Source of the DNA: Pseudoflavonifractor sp. An44
GTDB taxonomy: Bacteria > Bacillota > Clostridia > Oscillospirales > Oscillospiraceae
Length of the DNA stretch: 64,000 bases
Assembly (NCBI RefSeq): GCF_002161675.1
Contig: NZ_NFIH01000010.1
Span: 1 to 64,000, forward strand
Reading direction: 5' to 3'
The notes below the pieces were generated by a model. The model made no database searches and was not told where the DNA came from. It saw nothing but the letters and a program-made list of their open reading frames with translations. The position numbers and the translations under genes are program-made. Shown piece by piece: positions 49,223 to 60,496 of this stretch (the first letter of the stretch is position 1; the number at the start of each line of letters is the position of its first letter).

Positions 49223-49497
49223 TAAGGCCGCGCTAGTCGGGGAGTTAGCGGTGCCCTGTATCTGCAACCCGCTATAGCAGGGATGAATCCCGGCCCCCGG
49301 AGACAAAATGTACTGACTGCCCCATATAAGCAGCGATGATGGATTGGTCCTGCGCAACGTAGCCCCGTGAACCGTGTCAGGCGGGGAACCGAGCAGCACT
49401 AAGCGGACCGCTGCGTGTGCCGCGGGGGTGCCGGTCTTGAGCCGGCTGTATGGGTAACGGGTATATTTTGTGCTTCAAAGGCCGGTGCGCGGTCTTA
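49223..49497 (+). ncRNA. ffs: long (Bacillus-type) signal recognition particle RNA
   Basis: The ~270-base RNA has an Alu domain near its ends (GGGGAGTTAGCGGTGCCCTGTA, pairing of GCCGCGC at 49227-49233 with GCGCGGT at 49487-49493) and the Ffh-binding S domain with CGTGTCAGGCGGGGAACCGAGCAGC at 49374-49398. It scaffolds Ffh for targeting membrane and secreted proteins. The position directly before dnaX is the standard Firmicutes order. Ends are approximate; the RNA is probably trimmed from a precursor by RNase III, encoded at 17276. Confidence 0.92.
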
Positions 49498-49537
49498 TTC
49501 TGTACACAAGCGATTTCCTTTTTAGGGGGTGAGGCGT

Positions 49538-51304
49538 TTGTACCAGGCGTTGTACCGAAAGTGGCGTCCCCGCAGCTTTGACGACGTGGTGGGGCAGGGA
49601 CATATTACAGAGACCCTCAAGCGTCAGGTGCAGGGGGGGCGGCTGACCCACGCCTATCTGTTTACCGGCACCAGAGGAACGGGTAAGACCACCTGTGCCA
49701 AAATTCTGGCCCGGGCCGTGAACTGTCAGCATCCTCAGGACGGCAACCCCTGCAACCAGTGTCCGGCGTGTATGGGCATTGAGAACGGCTCCATCCTGGA
49801 CGTGGTGGAGCTGGACGCAGCCTCCAACAACCGCGTGGACGACGTGCGTGCCATGCTGGAGGAGGCGGCCTATACCCCGGCCACCGTGGCCAAGCGGGTG
49901 TATATCATCGACGAGGTGCACATGCTCTCGCCTCAGGCCTTCAATGCGCTGCTGCAAATTCTGGAGGAGCCGCCCGCCCATTTGATGTTTATCCTGGCCA
50001 CCACAGAGCTGCACAAGGTGCCGGCCACCATCAAGAGCCGGTGCCAGCAATTCGCCTTTAAGCGCATCCGGGCCGAGGAGATTGCCGGACGTTTGAATTA
50101 CGTGGCCGCTCAGGAGGGCATTGAGCTGACCCAAGAGGGGGCACAGCTCATCGCCCGTCTGGCCGATGGCGGTATGCGTGACGCCCTATCCCTGCTGGAT
50201 CAGTGTGTGGGGGCAGGGGGGACCGTAGACCAGGACCGGGTGTTTCAGGTGCTGGGCCTGGCGGGTAATCTCCAGACGGTGGCGCTGTTGGAGGAGATCG
50301 CAGCGGGCAACCTGTCTGGCGCATTGGCACGACTGGCCAGCTTGTACACCGGAGGCAAGGAGATGGCAGCCTTGGCCGGGGAACTGTCCGCTTTGCTGCG
50401 GGACCTGTTGGTGAGCAAGAGCGCTCCCAAGGGCGGGGCGGGACTGCTCACCGGGGGCTATGACTCGGGCACCCTGGAGCGGTTGGGGCAGCTGTTCGAC
50501 GTGCCTCGGCTGGTCCAGATGCTCGCTTTAGTGCAGAAGACCGCCGGCGAGCTGGTCCACTCCGCAAACCGACGCACGGACATGGAGCTGTGCTTGGTGA
50601 TGCTGTGTGACCCCTCTCTGGACGGAAGTGTCCATGCCTTGACTGCCAGAGTGGCAAAGTTGGAGCAGCAATTGGCTTCCGGCGTTGTGGTTCAGCAAAC
50701 GACAAGCGAAAAACCTTTACAGAGAAGCCCGGCACCAACTCCGGCTCAAAAGAGCACACAGCCTGAGCCAGACCTGTCCACTCCGGTGGCGTCTGACCCT
50801 CCACCCTGGGAGGTGGCAGAGAAACCGGTGCCCCAACAACCTGCAAGTAAAAAGCCTTTACAGGAAAAGCCGATGCAGGAGACTCCAGCGCCCCCTGCGG
50901 TTGAGCCTCATCCAGCCCCGCCCGAGCCTGTGACACACGTGAGTGGGCAGACGGGATGGCCCGGCTGGAACGTGGTGTGTGGCCAGCTCAAGGGTGTGCT
51001 GTCCACCGGAGATTACACCTTCTTCTCCATGCCCGCCATGCTCACCGGACGGTGGGACGGGGATGTGGTGACGATCTGGGCCGCCAATCAGTTTGTGGCG
51101 GACCTGGTGGAGAAGCCGGATATCTCTGGAGCGGTCTCCCAGGTGGTTGGGCGATATATGGGACAGCGGGTCCCGGTGAAAGTTCAGGTGGGAGCACCTC
51201 CGGCAGAGACGGTGCAGACACCGCCTACGTCTCAGCCCCCAGAAGAAGGGGATGCTCTGGACGCCTTTCTGGCAGCGGGGCACAGCAATGTAATAGTAGA
51301 ATAA
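49538..51304 (+). CDS. dnaX: DNA polymerase III subunit gamma/tau
   Basis: This 588-residue clamp-loader ATPase opens with MYQALYRKWRPRSFDDVVGQ and has Walker A GTRGTGKTT, a zinc module (CNQCPAC), DEVHMLS as Walker B and the SRC motif IKSRCQQF. After domain III (about 220-365) a proline-rich linker leads to a C-terminal tau-like region. The TTG at 49538 is preferred over the GTG at 49529 because AGGGGG lies at the right distance and the family starts MYQALYRK. ybaB follows after 32 bases. Confidence 0.95.
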   Translation: MYQALYRKWRPRSFDDVVGQGHITETLKRQVQGGRLTHAYLFTGTRGTGKTTCAKILARAVNCQHPQDGNPCNQCPACMGIENGSILDVVELDAASNNRVDDVRAMLEEAAYTPATVAKRVYIIDEVHMLSPQAFNALLQILEEPPAHLMFILATTELHKVPATIKSRCQQFAFKRIRAEEIAGRLNYVAAQEGIELTQEGAQLIARLADGGMRDALSLLDQCVGAGGTVDQDRVFQVLGLAGNLQTVALLEEIAAGNLSGALARLASLYTGGKEMAALAGELSALLRDLLVSKSAPKGGAGLLTGGYDSGTLERLGQLFDVPRLVQMLALVQKTAGELVHSANRRTDMELCLVMLCDPSLDGSVHALTARVAKLEQQLASGVVVQQTTSEKPLQRSPAPTPAQKSTQPEPDLSTPVASDPPPWEVAEKPVPQQPASKKPLQEKPMQETPAPPAVEPHPAPPEPVTHVSGQTGWPGWNVVCGQLKGVLSTGDYTFFSMPAMLTGRWDGDVVTIWAANQFVADLVEKPDISGAVSQVVGRYMGQRVPVKVQVGAPPAETVQTPPTSQPPEEGDALDAFLAAGHSNVIVE

Positions 51305-51336
51305 TTTGTTAGGATATGACATAGGAGGTAATTCGG

Positions 51337-51687
51337 ATGGCAAAAGGATTTAATACTCGCGGTATGGGCGGTATGGGCGGCATGGGCGGAAACATGAACA
51401 ACATGATTCGCCAGGCCCAGAAGATGCAGCAGGACATGATGAAGGCTCAGGAGGAGCTGGAGAGCAAGTCCTACGAGGCCAGCGCTGGCGGCGTGGTGAC
51501 TGCTGTGGTGTCCGGTAAGAAGGAGATCACCTCTGTGACCATCGACCCCGAGGCCGTGGACCCCGATGACGTGGAGATGCTCCAGGACCTCATTGTGGCG
51601 GCGGTGAACGAGGCCCTGCGCAAGGCTGCCGACGATGCCGCCAGCCAGATGTCCCGCCTCACCGGAGGCCTGGGACTGCCGTTTTAA
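51337..51687 (+). CDS. ybaB: nucleoid-associated protein YbaB/EbfC
   Basis: The 116-residue DNA-binding protein has an N-terminal Met/Gly-rich repeat ([13 protein letters not shown]), then the YbaB core [20 protein letters not shown] and [16 protein letters not shown]. The dnaX-ybaB pair is conserved, but recR, usually next, is absent here. AGGAGGTAATTCGG stands before the ATG. Confidence 0.95.
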   Translation: MAKGFNTRGMGGMGGMGGNMNNMIRQAQKMQQDMMKAQEELESKSYEASAGGVVTAVVSGKKEITSVTIDPEAVDPDDVEMLQDLIVAAVNEALRKAADDAASQMSRLTGGLGLPF

Positions 51688-51702
51688 TACACACGACCCT
51701 CA

Positions 51703-51732
51703 AGGGCTGCTTTCTCACAAGAGAGCAGCCCT
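51703..51732 (+). other. hairpin between ybaB and the M3 peptidase gene
   Basis: AGGGCTGCT pairs with AGCAGCCCT around a 12-base loop. No T run follows, so it is not a classical terminator. Confidence 0.5.
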
Positions 51733-51759
51733 GAACCCATTGATAAGGAGGAACCAAAT

Positions 51760-53466
51760 ATGGTGAAGTTTTCTGAGATGAAATACCAGCGCCCGGATCT
51801 GGATGCGCTGAAACAGGAGATGGGCCAGCTGGTGGAGCAGCTCAAGGCCGCTGACAGCTACCAGGCTGCCCGGGAGGTGTTTTTGCGCAAGGAGGAGCTG
51901 GGGCGTCACATTCAGACCATGAGCACCCTGGCCAACATTCGCCACTCCATTGACACCCGAGACGAGTTCTACGACGGGGAAGTGAAGTTCTGGAACGCAG
52001 CCGGACCGGAGCTGGAGGAGTACAGCCAGGCATGGAATTTGGCCATGCTCAACTCTCCCTTCCGCGGTGACTTCTCTCAGGAGTACGGCGACCTGATGTT
52101 TATCAATGCCGAGATTGCCCTGAAGACTTTCTCTCCTGAGATCATTGACCTGATGCAGAAGGAGAACGACCTCACCCAGGAGTATGAGAAGCTGCTGGCC
52201 TCCGCCCAGATTCCCTTTGAGGGCGGCGTGTACACCCTGTCCCAGATGACTCCCTTTAAGAGTGACGCCGACGACCAGCGCCGTCTCAACGCCTGGAAGG
52301 CGGAAGGGCAGTGGTACAAGGACAACCAGGAGGCTCTGGACAGCCTGTACGACCAGCTGGTGCACCTGCGAGACGAGATGGGCAAGAAGCTGGGCTATGA
52401 GGGCTATACCACTCTGGGCTATTACCGCATGGGCCGCAACTGTTACACCAAGGAGGACGTGGAGAAGTTCCGCCAGGCTGTGGTGAAGTATCTGGTTCCG
52501 GTGGCGGACAGCATCTACCGCCAGCAGGCCAAGCGCCTGGGCAAGGAGTACCCCATGAGCTTTGCAGACAATGCTCTGGAGTTCCGTTCCGGGAATCCCC
52601 GCCCCTGCGGCACCGCCCAGGACATTCTGGACCACGGTCGTAAGTTCTATGACGCTCTGTCTCCCGAGACCAGCGAATTTTTCCGCACCATGCTGGATGG
52701 GGAGCTCATGGACGTGCTCTCCACCGAGGGCAAGGCCGGCGGCGGCTACTGCACCGACATTCTGGACTACAAGGTGCCCTTCATCTTTGCCAACTTCAAC
52801 GGCACCCAGGGTGACGTGGAGGTGGTGACCCACGAGGCCGGCCACGCCTTTGACGCCTGGCTCAACCGGGACCGCATTCCTTCCGAGTATATCTGGCCCA
52901 GCATGGAGGCCTGCGAGGTGCACTCCATGTCCATGGAGTTCTTCGCCTGGCCCTGGGCTCAGGGCTTCTTCGGAGAGGATACCCGGAAGTTCCACTACAG
53001 CCACCTGTCAAGTGCTCTCACTTTCATTCCCTACGGCACCATGGTGGACCACTTCCAGCATGAGGTGTACGCCCACCCGGAGATGACCCCTGCCCAGCGC
53101 CACCAGGTGTGGAAAGAGCTGCTGGGGACCTATATGCCCTGGATGAAGCTGGACGGGGAAATTCCCTTCTACAGCGAGGGCGAGGGCTGGCAGCGACAGC
53201 ACCACATCTATTCCAGTCCCTTCTATTATATTGATTACTGCCTGGCTCAGACGGTGGCCCTCCAGTTCTGGGATAAGATTCAGGAGGACCTGGGGGAGGC
53301 CTGGGAGCACTACATGGCCTACACCCGCCAGGGCGGCAGCCAGGTGTTCACCACCCTGCTGGAGCGAGCTGGCCTGGACAGCCCCTTTGAGGAGAGCTGC
53401 CTGCAGCGGGTGTGCGCCTCCGCCAAGAACTGGCTGGAGCACTTCGATATGAGCGGAATCGAATAA
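51760..53466 (+). CDS. M3-family oligoendopeptidase (PepF-like)
   Basis: The 568-residue zinc metallopeptidase cleaves oligopeptides in the cytoplasm. The zinc site is VVTHEAGHAFDAW (H358, E359, H362) with the third ligand in the EACEVHSMSMEFF stretch. It has an N-terminal helical lobe and no signal peptide. It could process peptides imported by the oligopeptide transporter encoded just downstream. A DIA-like AAGGAGG precedes the ATG. Confidence 0.92.
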   Translation: MVKFSEMKYQRPDLDALKQEMGQLVEQLKAADSYQAAREVFLRKEELGRHIQTMSTLANIRHSIDTRDEFYDGEVKFWNAAGPELEEYSQAWNLAMLNSPFRGDFSQEYGDLMFINAEIALKTFSPEIIDLMQKENDLTQEYEKLLASAQIPFEGGVYTLSQMTPFKSDADDQRRLNAWKAEGQWYKDNQEALDSLYDQLVHLRDEMGKKLGYEGYTTLGYYRMGRNCYTKEDVEKFRQAVVKYLVPVADSIYRQQAKRLGKEYPMSFADNALEFRSGNPRPCGTAQDILDHGRKFYDALSPETSEFFRTMLDGELMDVLSTEGKAGGGYCTDILDYKVPFIFANFNGTQGDVEVVTHEAGHAFDAWLNRDRIPSEYIWPSMEACEVHSMSMEFFAWPWAQGFFGEDTRKFHYSHLSSALTFIPYGTMVDHFQHEVYAHPEMTPAQRHQVWKELLGTYMPWMKLDGEIPFYSEGEGWQRQHHIYSSPFYYIDYCLAQTVALQFWDKIQEDLGEAWEHYMAYTRQGGSQVFTTLLERAGLDSPFEESCLQRVCASAKNWLEHFDMSGIE

Positions 53467-53469
53467 GCC

Positions 53470-54024
53470 ATGTCAGACAAGAAGAACAAGCATAAGCATA
53501 AACGGTGGAACCGGGCGGCCAAGGCGTCTCAATTCACCAGGGGAGCAGGGGGGGAGATGATCTATGTCGGTCGTCACTACTCCTTCCAGGGGGATGAGAG
53601 GAGCTATCGACAGGGTATGCGCCAGCGCATGGCGTTGGCGACCGTTATGGCGGTGGCTCATTTGGCGGGCGGTATGATGCCCGTTCCTGCCTTGTACAAC
53701 ACCTGGTACGTGATTGCTCCTTATATGCTTACGTTTTTTGCGGTGGTTTCCCTGGTTTGGGCGGTGTGCCGCATGGTGTACTGGGGAAATCCCCTGCGGG
53801 AATACGTCTACGATGCCACCGTCAAGCAGATCCCCATCCGTGCAACCCTGGCTATGATTTTGTCAATGTGCACACTCTGTGGACAGATTGCATATGTGGT
53901 GACACATTCCCTGCAAGGGGTTGAGTATCTGTACACTTTGGCATTTTTGGGCCTGGAAATTGTGGTTTTTGTCTGTGCTTTCCTGTGGAAGGGCAGAGAA
54001 AATCAGGCATTGTGGTCTATTTAA
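53470..54024 (+). CDS. hypothetical four-helix membrane protein
   Basis: The 184-residue protein has a lysine-rich N-terminus, then four membrane segments (about 55-72, 82-103, 122-143 and 150-170). It lies three bases after the peptidase gene, so is probably co-transcribed with it. No family recognised. Confidence 0.65.
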   Translation: MSDKKNKHKHKRWNRAAKASQFTRGAGGEMIYVGRHYSFQGDERSYRQGMRQRMALATVMAVAHLAGGMMPVPALYNTWYVIAPYMLTFFAVVSLVWAVCRMVYWGNPLREYVYDATVKQIPIRATLAMILSMCTLCGQIAYVVTHSLQGVEYLYTLAFLGLEIVVFVCAFLWKGRENQALWSI

Positions 54025-54069
54025 CGTGATAAAGCGCAAAAATTTGTGAGATATCACAGGATGTTCTCG

Positions 54070-54098
54070 TTGACAATTGGAGCAAAACATAATAGAAT
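54070..54098 (+). promoter_or_regulatory. promoter of the opp operon
   Basis: TTGACA (54070-54075), 17-base spacer, TAGAAT (54093-54098). A leader of nearly 190 bases with a CCGA-TCCCC/GGGGA-TCGG hairpin (54192-54224) precedes the first start codon. Confidence 0.75.
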
Positions 54099-54293
54099 AG
54101 TCTTTGCAAAATCTGCTGAAAAAACATTTGACCGCTTGGCGTGGACACTGAGGCGGCGAAAAATGAAAGATTGAGTAAGTGGAGTTGCAAAAACCGATTC
54201 CCCGGTAGAGAGAAGGGGAGTCGGAATCAGTCCTTGTGAGCTCAGAGGATGGATGTTCTCTTTGTTCAATATAATTTAAGGAGGAATCTCTAC

Positions 54294-56549
54294 ATGAAAA
54301 GCACGAAACGAGTGCTTGCGCTGGGCATGGCTTCGGTCATGACGCTTGGTTTGCTCTCTGCTTGCGGCAACAAGCCTTCCAGCGACAACAACAACCAGGC
54401 CAGTACCCTGGTGGTTGGTGACGGCAACTACGACGGCAAGTTCTCTCCCTTCTTCTACACCTCTGCTTATGACGGAAACATCGTGAGCATGGTCAGCCAG
54501 GGCCTGATTAGCTCTGACCGTGAGGGCGCTATGATCCTCAACGGCATTGAGGGCGAGACCAAGGAGTACAACGGCACCGACTACACCTACACCGGTATTT
54601 CCGATGTGGTGGTCACCGAGAACGAGGACGGCACCGTGTACTATGACATCACCCTGAAGGATGGCGTCAAGTTCTCCGACGGCACCGAGATGGACATCGA
54701 CGACGTGATCTTCTCCATGTACGTCCTGTCCGACCCCACCTATGACGGCAGCTCCACTCTGTATGGTCAGCCCATCATGGGTATGAACGAGTACCGTTCC
54801 GGCATGGATACCAAGTTCAACCTGATCCTGGCCGCTCCCCGCGACAACACCGACTTCTCCCTGTGGACCGAGGAGGAGCAGACTGCTCTGTGGGCTGCTG
54901 TGGACAAGGCTGGCCCTGAGTATGCCAAGTATATCTGCGAGTATCTGATCGCCAACGGCCAGAACAAGGCCGAGGACAGCGTGGCTGCCTGCGCTGCCAA
55001 CTGGAACTACCCCGACCTGGCTGAGGATGCCACTTATGAGGACTTCTATCAGGCTATGCTGGCTGCCTACAACGGCAACCCCGCTGAGATGGCCCGAAAC
55101 GAGTCTCCCAGCAGCCTGTCTGATTTCACCAACCTCATTGAGGACTATGATGCCTACAACGTGGGTGTTCAGACTGGTGAGTCTGCTCCCAACATCTCCG
55201 GCATCCAGAAGACCAGTGACAACTCCGTGCGTGTGACCACCACCGAGGTCTCCGCCACCTGCATCTATCAGCTGTCTCTGGTGGTTGCTCCCATGCACTA
55301 CTACGGCAACGAGGAGCTGTACAACTACGAGAACAACCAGTTCGGCTTCCCCAAGGGCGATCTGACCATCGTGCGTGAGAAGAACAGCAAGCCCATGGGC
55401 GCTGGTCCCTACGAGTTCGTCAGCTATGAGAACGGCACCGTGGCTCTGAAGGCCAACGAGAACTACTGGAAGGGCGAGCCCAAGATCCAGAACATCAACT
55501 TCAAGGAGACCAACGAGGCCGATAAGGTCAACGGCGTGAAGTCCGGCACTCTGGACATCACCGATCCTTCCTTCTCCACTGACGCCATCAAGGAGATTGC
55601 CGCAGCCAACGGCGGCAGCGAGGACTTCAACGGTTCCGTCATCACCGTCAACACCGTGGACAACCTGGGCTACGGCTATGTGGGCATCAACGCCGACAAC
55701 GTGAAGGTGGGCGACGACGGTTCCTCCGATGCCTCCAAGAACCTGCGTAAGGGTCTGGCCACCGTGCTGGCCGTGTACCGTGACGTGGCTATCGACTCCT
55801 ACTACGGCAAGTGGGCCAACGTCATCAACTACCCCATCTCCGATACCTCTTGGGCCGCTCCCAAGGTTACCGATGCCGGCTATCAGGTGGCCTTCTCCAC
55901 CGACGTCAACGACAACCCCATCTACACCGATGGCATGAGCGACGAGGAGAAGTACGCCGCTGCCAAGCAGGCCGCTCTGGGCTTCTTTGAGGCTGCTGGC
56001 TACACCGTCTCCGATGGCAAGATCGTTGCTGCTCCCCAGGGCGCCAAGATGGACTATGAGCTGATCATCGGCGGCGGCGGTCAGGGCGACCACCCCGCCT
56101 TCATGATGTGTACTCTGGCTTCCGATGCCCTGAAGGAGATCGGCATGGAGCTGCGCGTGACCGATATTGCCAACGCTTCCGACCTGTTCTCTCAGATGCA
56201 GGCTGGCACCGCTGAGCTGTTTGCCGCCGCTTGGCAGGCCACTGTGGACCCCGACATGTACCAGATCTACCACAGCCAGGGCACTTCCAACTACAACTAT
56301 GACATCAAGGACGCCAAGCTGGATGAGATCATCATGGACGCTCGCTCCATCACCGATCAGGAGGCCCGTACTCTGATGTACAAGGAAGCTCTGGACATCG
56401 TCATGGACTGGGCCGTTGAGGTTCCCATCTATCAGCGTGCCAACTGCTTCATCTTCTCCACTGAGCGTATCAAGATCGACACCCTGACTCCTGATATGAC
56501 CACTTACTGGAACTGGATGAACGATGTTGAGCTGCTGGAGCTGAACTAA
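54294..56549 (+). CDS. oppA: oligopeptide-binding lipoprotein (OppA)
   Basis: The 751-residue protein is longer than most OppA proteins (about 540-600). It has a lipoprotein signal with the lipobox LLSAC (lipid on Cys about 24), then a SBP_bac_5 fold with LRKGLATVLAVYRDVAIDSYYGK and a C-terminal PIYQRANCFIFS. An extra, mainly acidic region is seen around residues 170-300. Codon use is strongly biased, suggesting high expression. ATG 54294 follows AAGGAGG. Confidence 0.9.
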   Translation: MKSTKRVLALGMASVMTLGLLSACGNKPSSDNNNQASTLVVGDGNYDGKFSPFFYTSAYDGNIVSMVSQGLISSDREGAMILNGIEGETKEYNGTDYTYTGISDVVVTENEDGTVYYDITLKDGVKFSDGTEMDIDDVIFSMYVLSDPTYDGSSTLYGQPIMGMNEYRSGMDTKFNLILAAPRDNTDFSLWTEEEQTALWAAVDKAGPEYAKYICEYLIANGQNKAEDSVAACAANWNYPDLAEDATYEDFYQAMLAAYNGNPAEMARNESPSSLSDFTNLIEDYDAYNVGVQTGESAPNISGIQKTSDNSVRVTTTEVSATCIYQLSLVVAPMHYYGNEELYNYENNQFGFPKGDLTIVREKNSKPMGAGPYEFVSYENGTVALKANENYWKGEPKIQNINFKETNEADKVNGVKSGTLDITDPSFSTDAIKEIAAANGGSEDFNGSVITVNTVDNLGYGYVGINADNVKVGDDGSSDASKNLRKGLATVLAVYRDVAIDSYYGKWANVINYPISDTSWAAPKVTDAGYQVAFSTDVNDNPIYTDGMSDEEKYAAAKQAALGFFEAAGYTVSDGKIVAAPQGAKMDYELIIGGGGQGDHPAFMMCTLASDALKEIGMELRVTDIANASDLFSQMQAGTAELFAAAWQATVDPDMYQIYHSQGTSNYNYDIKDAKLDEIIMDARSITDQEARTLMYKEALDIVMDWAVEVPIYQRANCFIFSTERIKIDTLTPDMTTYWNWMNDVELLELN

Positions 56550-56593
56550 TTCTGCACAGAAACAAAGGAACGAGTTCCTGAGTTTACCATCAC

Positions 56594-56627
56594 GGTTGCC
56601 CTGCGGCCGTAAGGCCGCAGGGCAACC
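56594..56627 (+). other. perfect 15-bp hairpin between oppA and oppB
   Basis: GGTTGCCCTGCGGCC pairs without mismatch with GGCCGCAGGGCAACC around GTAA. No T run follows, so it probably protects the oppA message or limits read-through into oppB. Confidence 0.75.
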
Positions 56628-56768
56628 CTGCGCATCCCTGCACATGAGGCGGCTGTTCCGACCAAAGTCGGTCAGAGCCGGAGGGGCTGCCTGATGTGCG
56701 GACGGGGCGAACACATCATGCGAGGCCACGAACCCCTGTGCCTCGCCAACAAATACGGAGGGGATTCT

Positions 56769-57755
56769 ATGCGAAATTTTATCATCAAGCGCGTACTATT
56801 ATCAGTAGTCATTCTATTTTTCGTAGCATTCATTATTTATACACTGCTGCGCTGTCTGCCCAGCTCCTACGTGGAGACCATGGCTCGTCAGCTGGCTATG
56901 GCCCCCGGCGCCAAGCCTTATGAGGAGTGGGTGGCACAGCTCAACGCCCAATATGGTTTGGATTTGCCGCTGATCCCTGGTTTCTTCCACCAGCTGGGCA
57001 ACATCCTGACCGGTAACTTCGGCGACAGCTGGAAGTACACCGTGCCTGTCATGGAGAAATTCACCAGCGTGATTTGGATTTCTTTTGTGATGGGCGGAAT
57101 TGCCTTTATTTTACAGCTGATTGTTGCCATTCCTCTGGGCGTTATCGCCGCCACCCGTCAGTACTCCAAGGCCGACTACGCCATCAGCGTGTTCGCTCTG
57201 GCTGGTATCTCTCTGCCCACCTTCTTCTTTGCCACTCTGCTGAAGCTGGTGTTCTGCGTGAAGCTGGGCTGGTTTGATTTGGGCGGCCTGACGGGACGTG
57301 ACTTCCTGCAGTTGGATGCCATGGGGCAGTTCTTGGATATTGCCCATCATATGGTGCTTCCCATTGTTACCCTGGTGGTGGTGTCTGTGGGCTCGCTCAT
57401 GCGTTATACCCGTACCAACATGCTGGAAGTGCTCAACTCCGACTATATCCGCACGGCCCGTGCCAAGGGCCTGAGCGAGAAGAAGGTCATCTATCATCAC
57501 GCCTTCCGCAACACCCTGATTCCTCTGGTCACCATCGTGGGTGGCTCTCTGCCCGGCCTGTTTGCCGGTGCTCTGATTACCGAGACTCTGTACTCCATCC
57601 AGGGCATTGGTTACACCTCTTATACGGCCATGACTGCCGGTGACATTCCCTTCTCTATGTTCTACCTGCTGTTTATGGCTGTGCTGACTCTGGCCGGCAA
57701 CCTGATTTCCGACATTCTGTACGCTGTGGTTGACCCCCGCGTACGTATCGCTTAA
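56769..57755 (+). CDS. oppB: oligopeptide ABC permease (OppB)
   Basis: The 328-residue permease has six membrane segments with the N-terminal MRNFIIKRVLLSVVILFFVAF and the EAA motif NMLEVLNSDYIRTARAKGL in the last cytoplasmic loop, which contacts OppD/OppF. Size and order are normal for the family. The ATG at 56769 has GGAGGGG upstream; the earlier frame (from 56694) overlaps the intergenic hairpin region and is not supported. Confidence 0.93.
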   Translation: MRNFIIKRVLLSVVILFFVAFIIYTLLRCLPSSYVETMARQLAMAPGAKPYEEWVAQLNAQYGLDLPLIPGFFHQLGNILTGNFGDSWKYTVPVMEKFTSVIWISFVMGGIAFILQLIVAIPLGVIAATRQYSKADYAISVFALAGISLPTFFFATLLKLVFCVKLGWFDLGGLTGRDFLQLDAMGQFLDIAHHMVLPIVTLVVVSVGSLMRYTRTNMLEVLNSDYIRTARAKGLSEKKVIYHHAFRNTLIPLVTIVGGSLPGLFAGALITETLYSIQGIGYTSYTAMTAGDIPFSMFYLLFMAVLTLAGNLISDILYAVVDPRVRIA

Positions 57756-57771
57756 GAAAGGAGGCGCTTTC

Positions 57772-59322
<1,551 letters not shown>

Positions 59323-59338
59323 GAGAGGAGGAGAGACA

Positions 59339-60496
59339 ATGGCTAAGAAAAAAGCAGAAGGCTATCTCTCCGGCCGGGAGGCCCGGCGCATTGCCAAGGA
59401 AAACCGCCGGATCACCAACGCCTTTGAGAAACAGCGTAAGCGTAAAAACGTGCCGGAGAGTGAGTACCTCACCCAGATGGCCGATCCCAATAACGCCGTG
59501 GAGTTTGATAACCTCCACACCTACTTCTACACCGACGCCGGTGTGGTTAAGAGCGTGGATGGCGTGTCCTTCGAAGTGCCCATCGGTAAGACCGTGGGCG
59601 TGGTGGGCGAGTCCGGCTGCGGTAAGTCTGTCACCAGCCTGTCCCTGATGCAGCTGCTCCAGCGGCCCCAGGGCCAGGTGGTGGAAGGCGCGATCCGCCT
59701 GAACATGGGCGACAAGGCCTATGACGTGACCAAGATGCCCAACGAGCAGATGCAGAAGATCCGTGGCAACTACGTGTCCATGATCTTCCAGGAGCCTATG
59801 ACCAGTCTGAACCCCGTGTTCCGCATCGGTGAGCAGGTGGACGAGGTCATCGCCCTGCACCACGGTGAGGGCAAGACCAAGGAGGACATCAAGAACCGCA
59901 CCATCGAGTTGCTGGAGATGGTGGGCATCGCCAACAGCCAGGGCGTGTATCAGATGTTCCCCCACGAGCTGTCCGGTGGTATGCGCCAGCGTGTGTGTAT
60001 CGCCATGGCTCTGGCTTGCAGCCCCAAGGTGATCATCGCAGACGAGCCCACCACTGCTCTGGACGTGACCATCCAGGCCCAGGTGCTGGACCTGCTGCGC
60101 AACCTGAAGAATAAGATCAACTCCTCCATCATGTTCATCACCCACGACCTGGGTGTCATCGCTGAAATGGCCGACTACGTGGTGGTCATGTACGCCGGTC
60201 GCGTGGTGGAGAAGGGTACCGTCCATGAGATCTTCTCCAACCCCGCCCATCCCTACACCATCGGCCTGATGGCCTCCAAGCCTGTGGTGGGCAAGAAGAT
60301 CGACAAGCTCTATTCCATCCCCGGCAAGGTGCCCAACCCCATTGATATGCCCAACTACTGCTACTTCAAGGACCGCTGTGAGATGTGTGTGCCCGGCTGT
60401 GAGGGCGAGTACCCCTGCAAGGTGCAGCTCAGCCCCACTCACTTTGTGTCCTGCTATCGCTACTATGACAACAAGAACCAGGGAGGTGAGGGCTGA
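59339..60496 (+). CDS. oppD: oligopeptide ABC ATPase (OppD)
   Basis: The 385-residue ATPase has a basic 45-residue N-terminal extension, Walker [12 protein letters not shown] near residue 96, signature [15 protein letters not shown], Walker [13 protein letters not shown] and the C-terminal oligopeptide-transporter region with four cysteines ([14 protein letters not shown]) that may bind an iron-sulfur cluster. It pairs with OppF. The stop overlaps the oppF start (TGATG). Confidence 0.93.
   Translation: MAKKKAEGYLSGREARRIAKENRRITNAFEKQRKRKNVPESEYLTQMADPNNAVEFDNLHTYFYTDAGVVKSVDGVSFEVPIGKTVGVVGESGCGKSVTSLSLMQLLQRPQGQVVEGAIRLNMGDKAYDVTKMPNEQMQKIRGNYVSMIFQEPMTSLNPVFRIGEQVDEVIALHHGEGKTKEDIKNRTIELLEMVGIANSQGVYQMFPHELSGGMRQRVCIAMALACSPKVIIADEPTTALDVTIQAQVLDLLRNLKNKINSSIMFITHDLGVIAEMADYVVVMYAGRVVEKGTVHEIFSNPAHPYTIGLMASKPVVGKKIDKLYSIPGKVPNPIDMPNYCYFKDRCEMCVPGCEGEYPCKVQLSPTHFVSCYRYYDNKNQGGEG

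Noticed and set aside
51358-51400. Tandem GGTATGGGCGGC repeat at the start of ybaB as a separate repeat element
   Set aside because: It encodes the Met-Gly-rich N-terminus normal for this protein's family.
54276-56729. Long open frame opposite oppA on the minus strand (817 codons)
   Set aside because: It is rich in Gly, Val, His and Leu with no recognisable motif and no ribosome-binding site. It is a by-product of the strongly biased codons of oppA.
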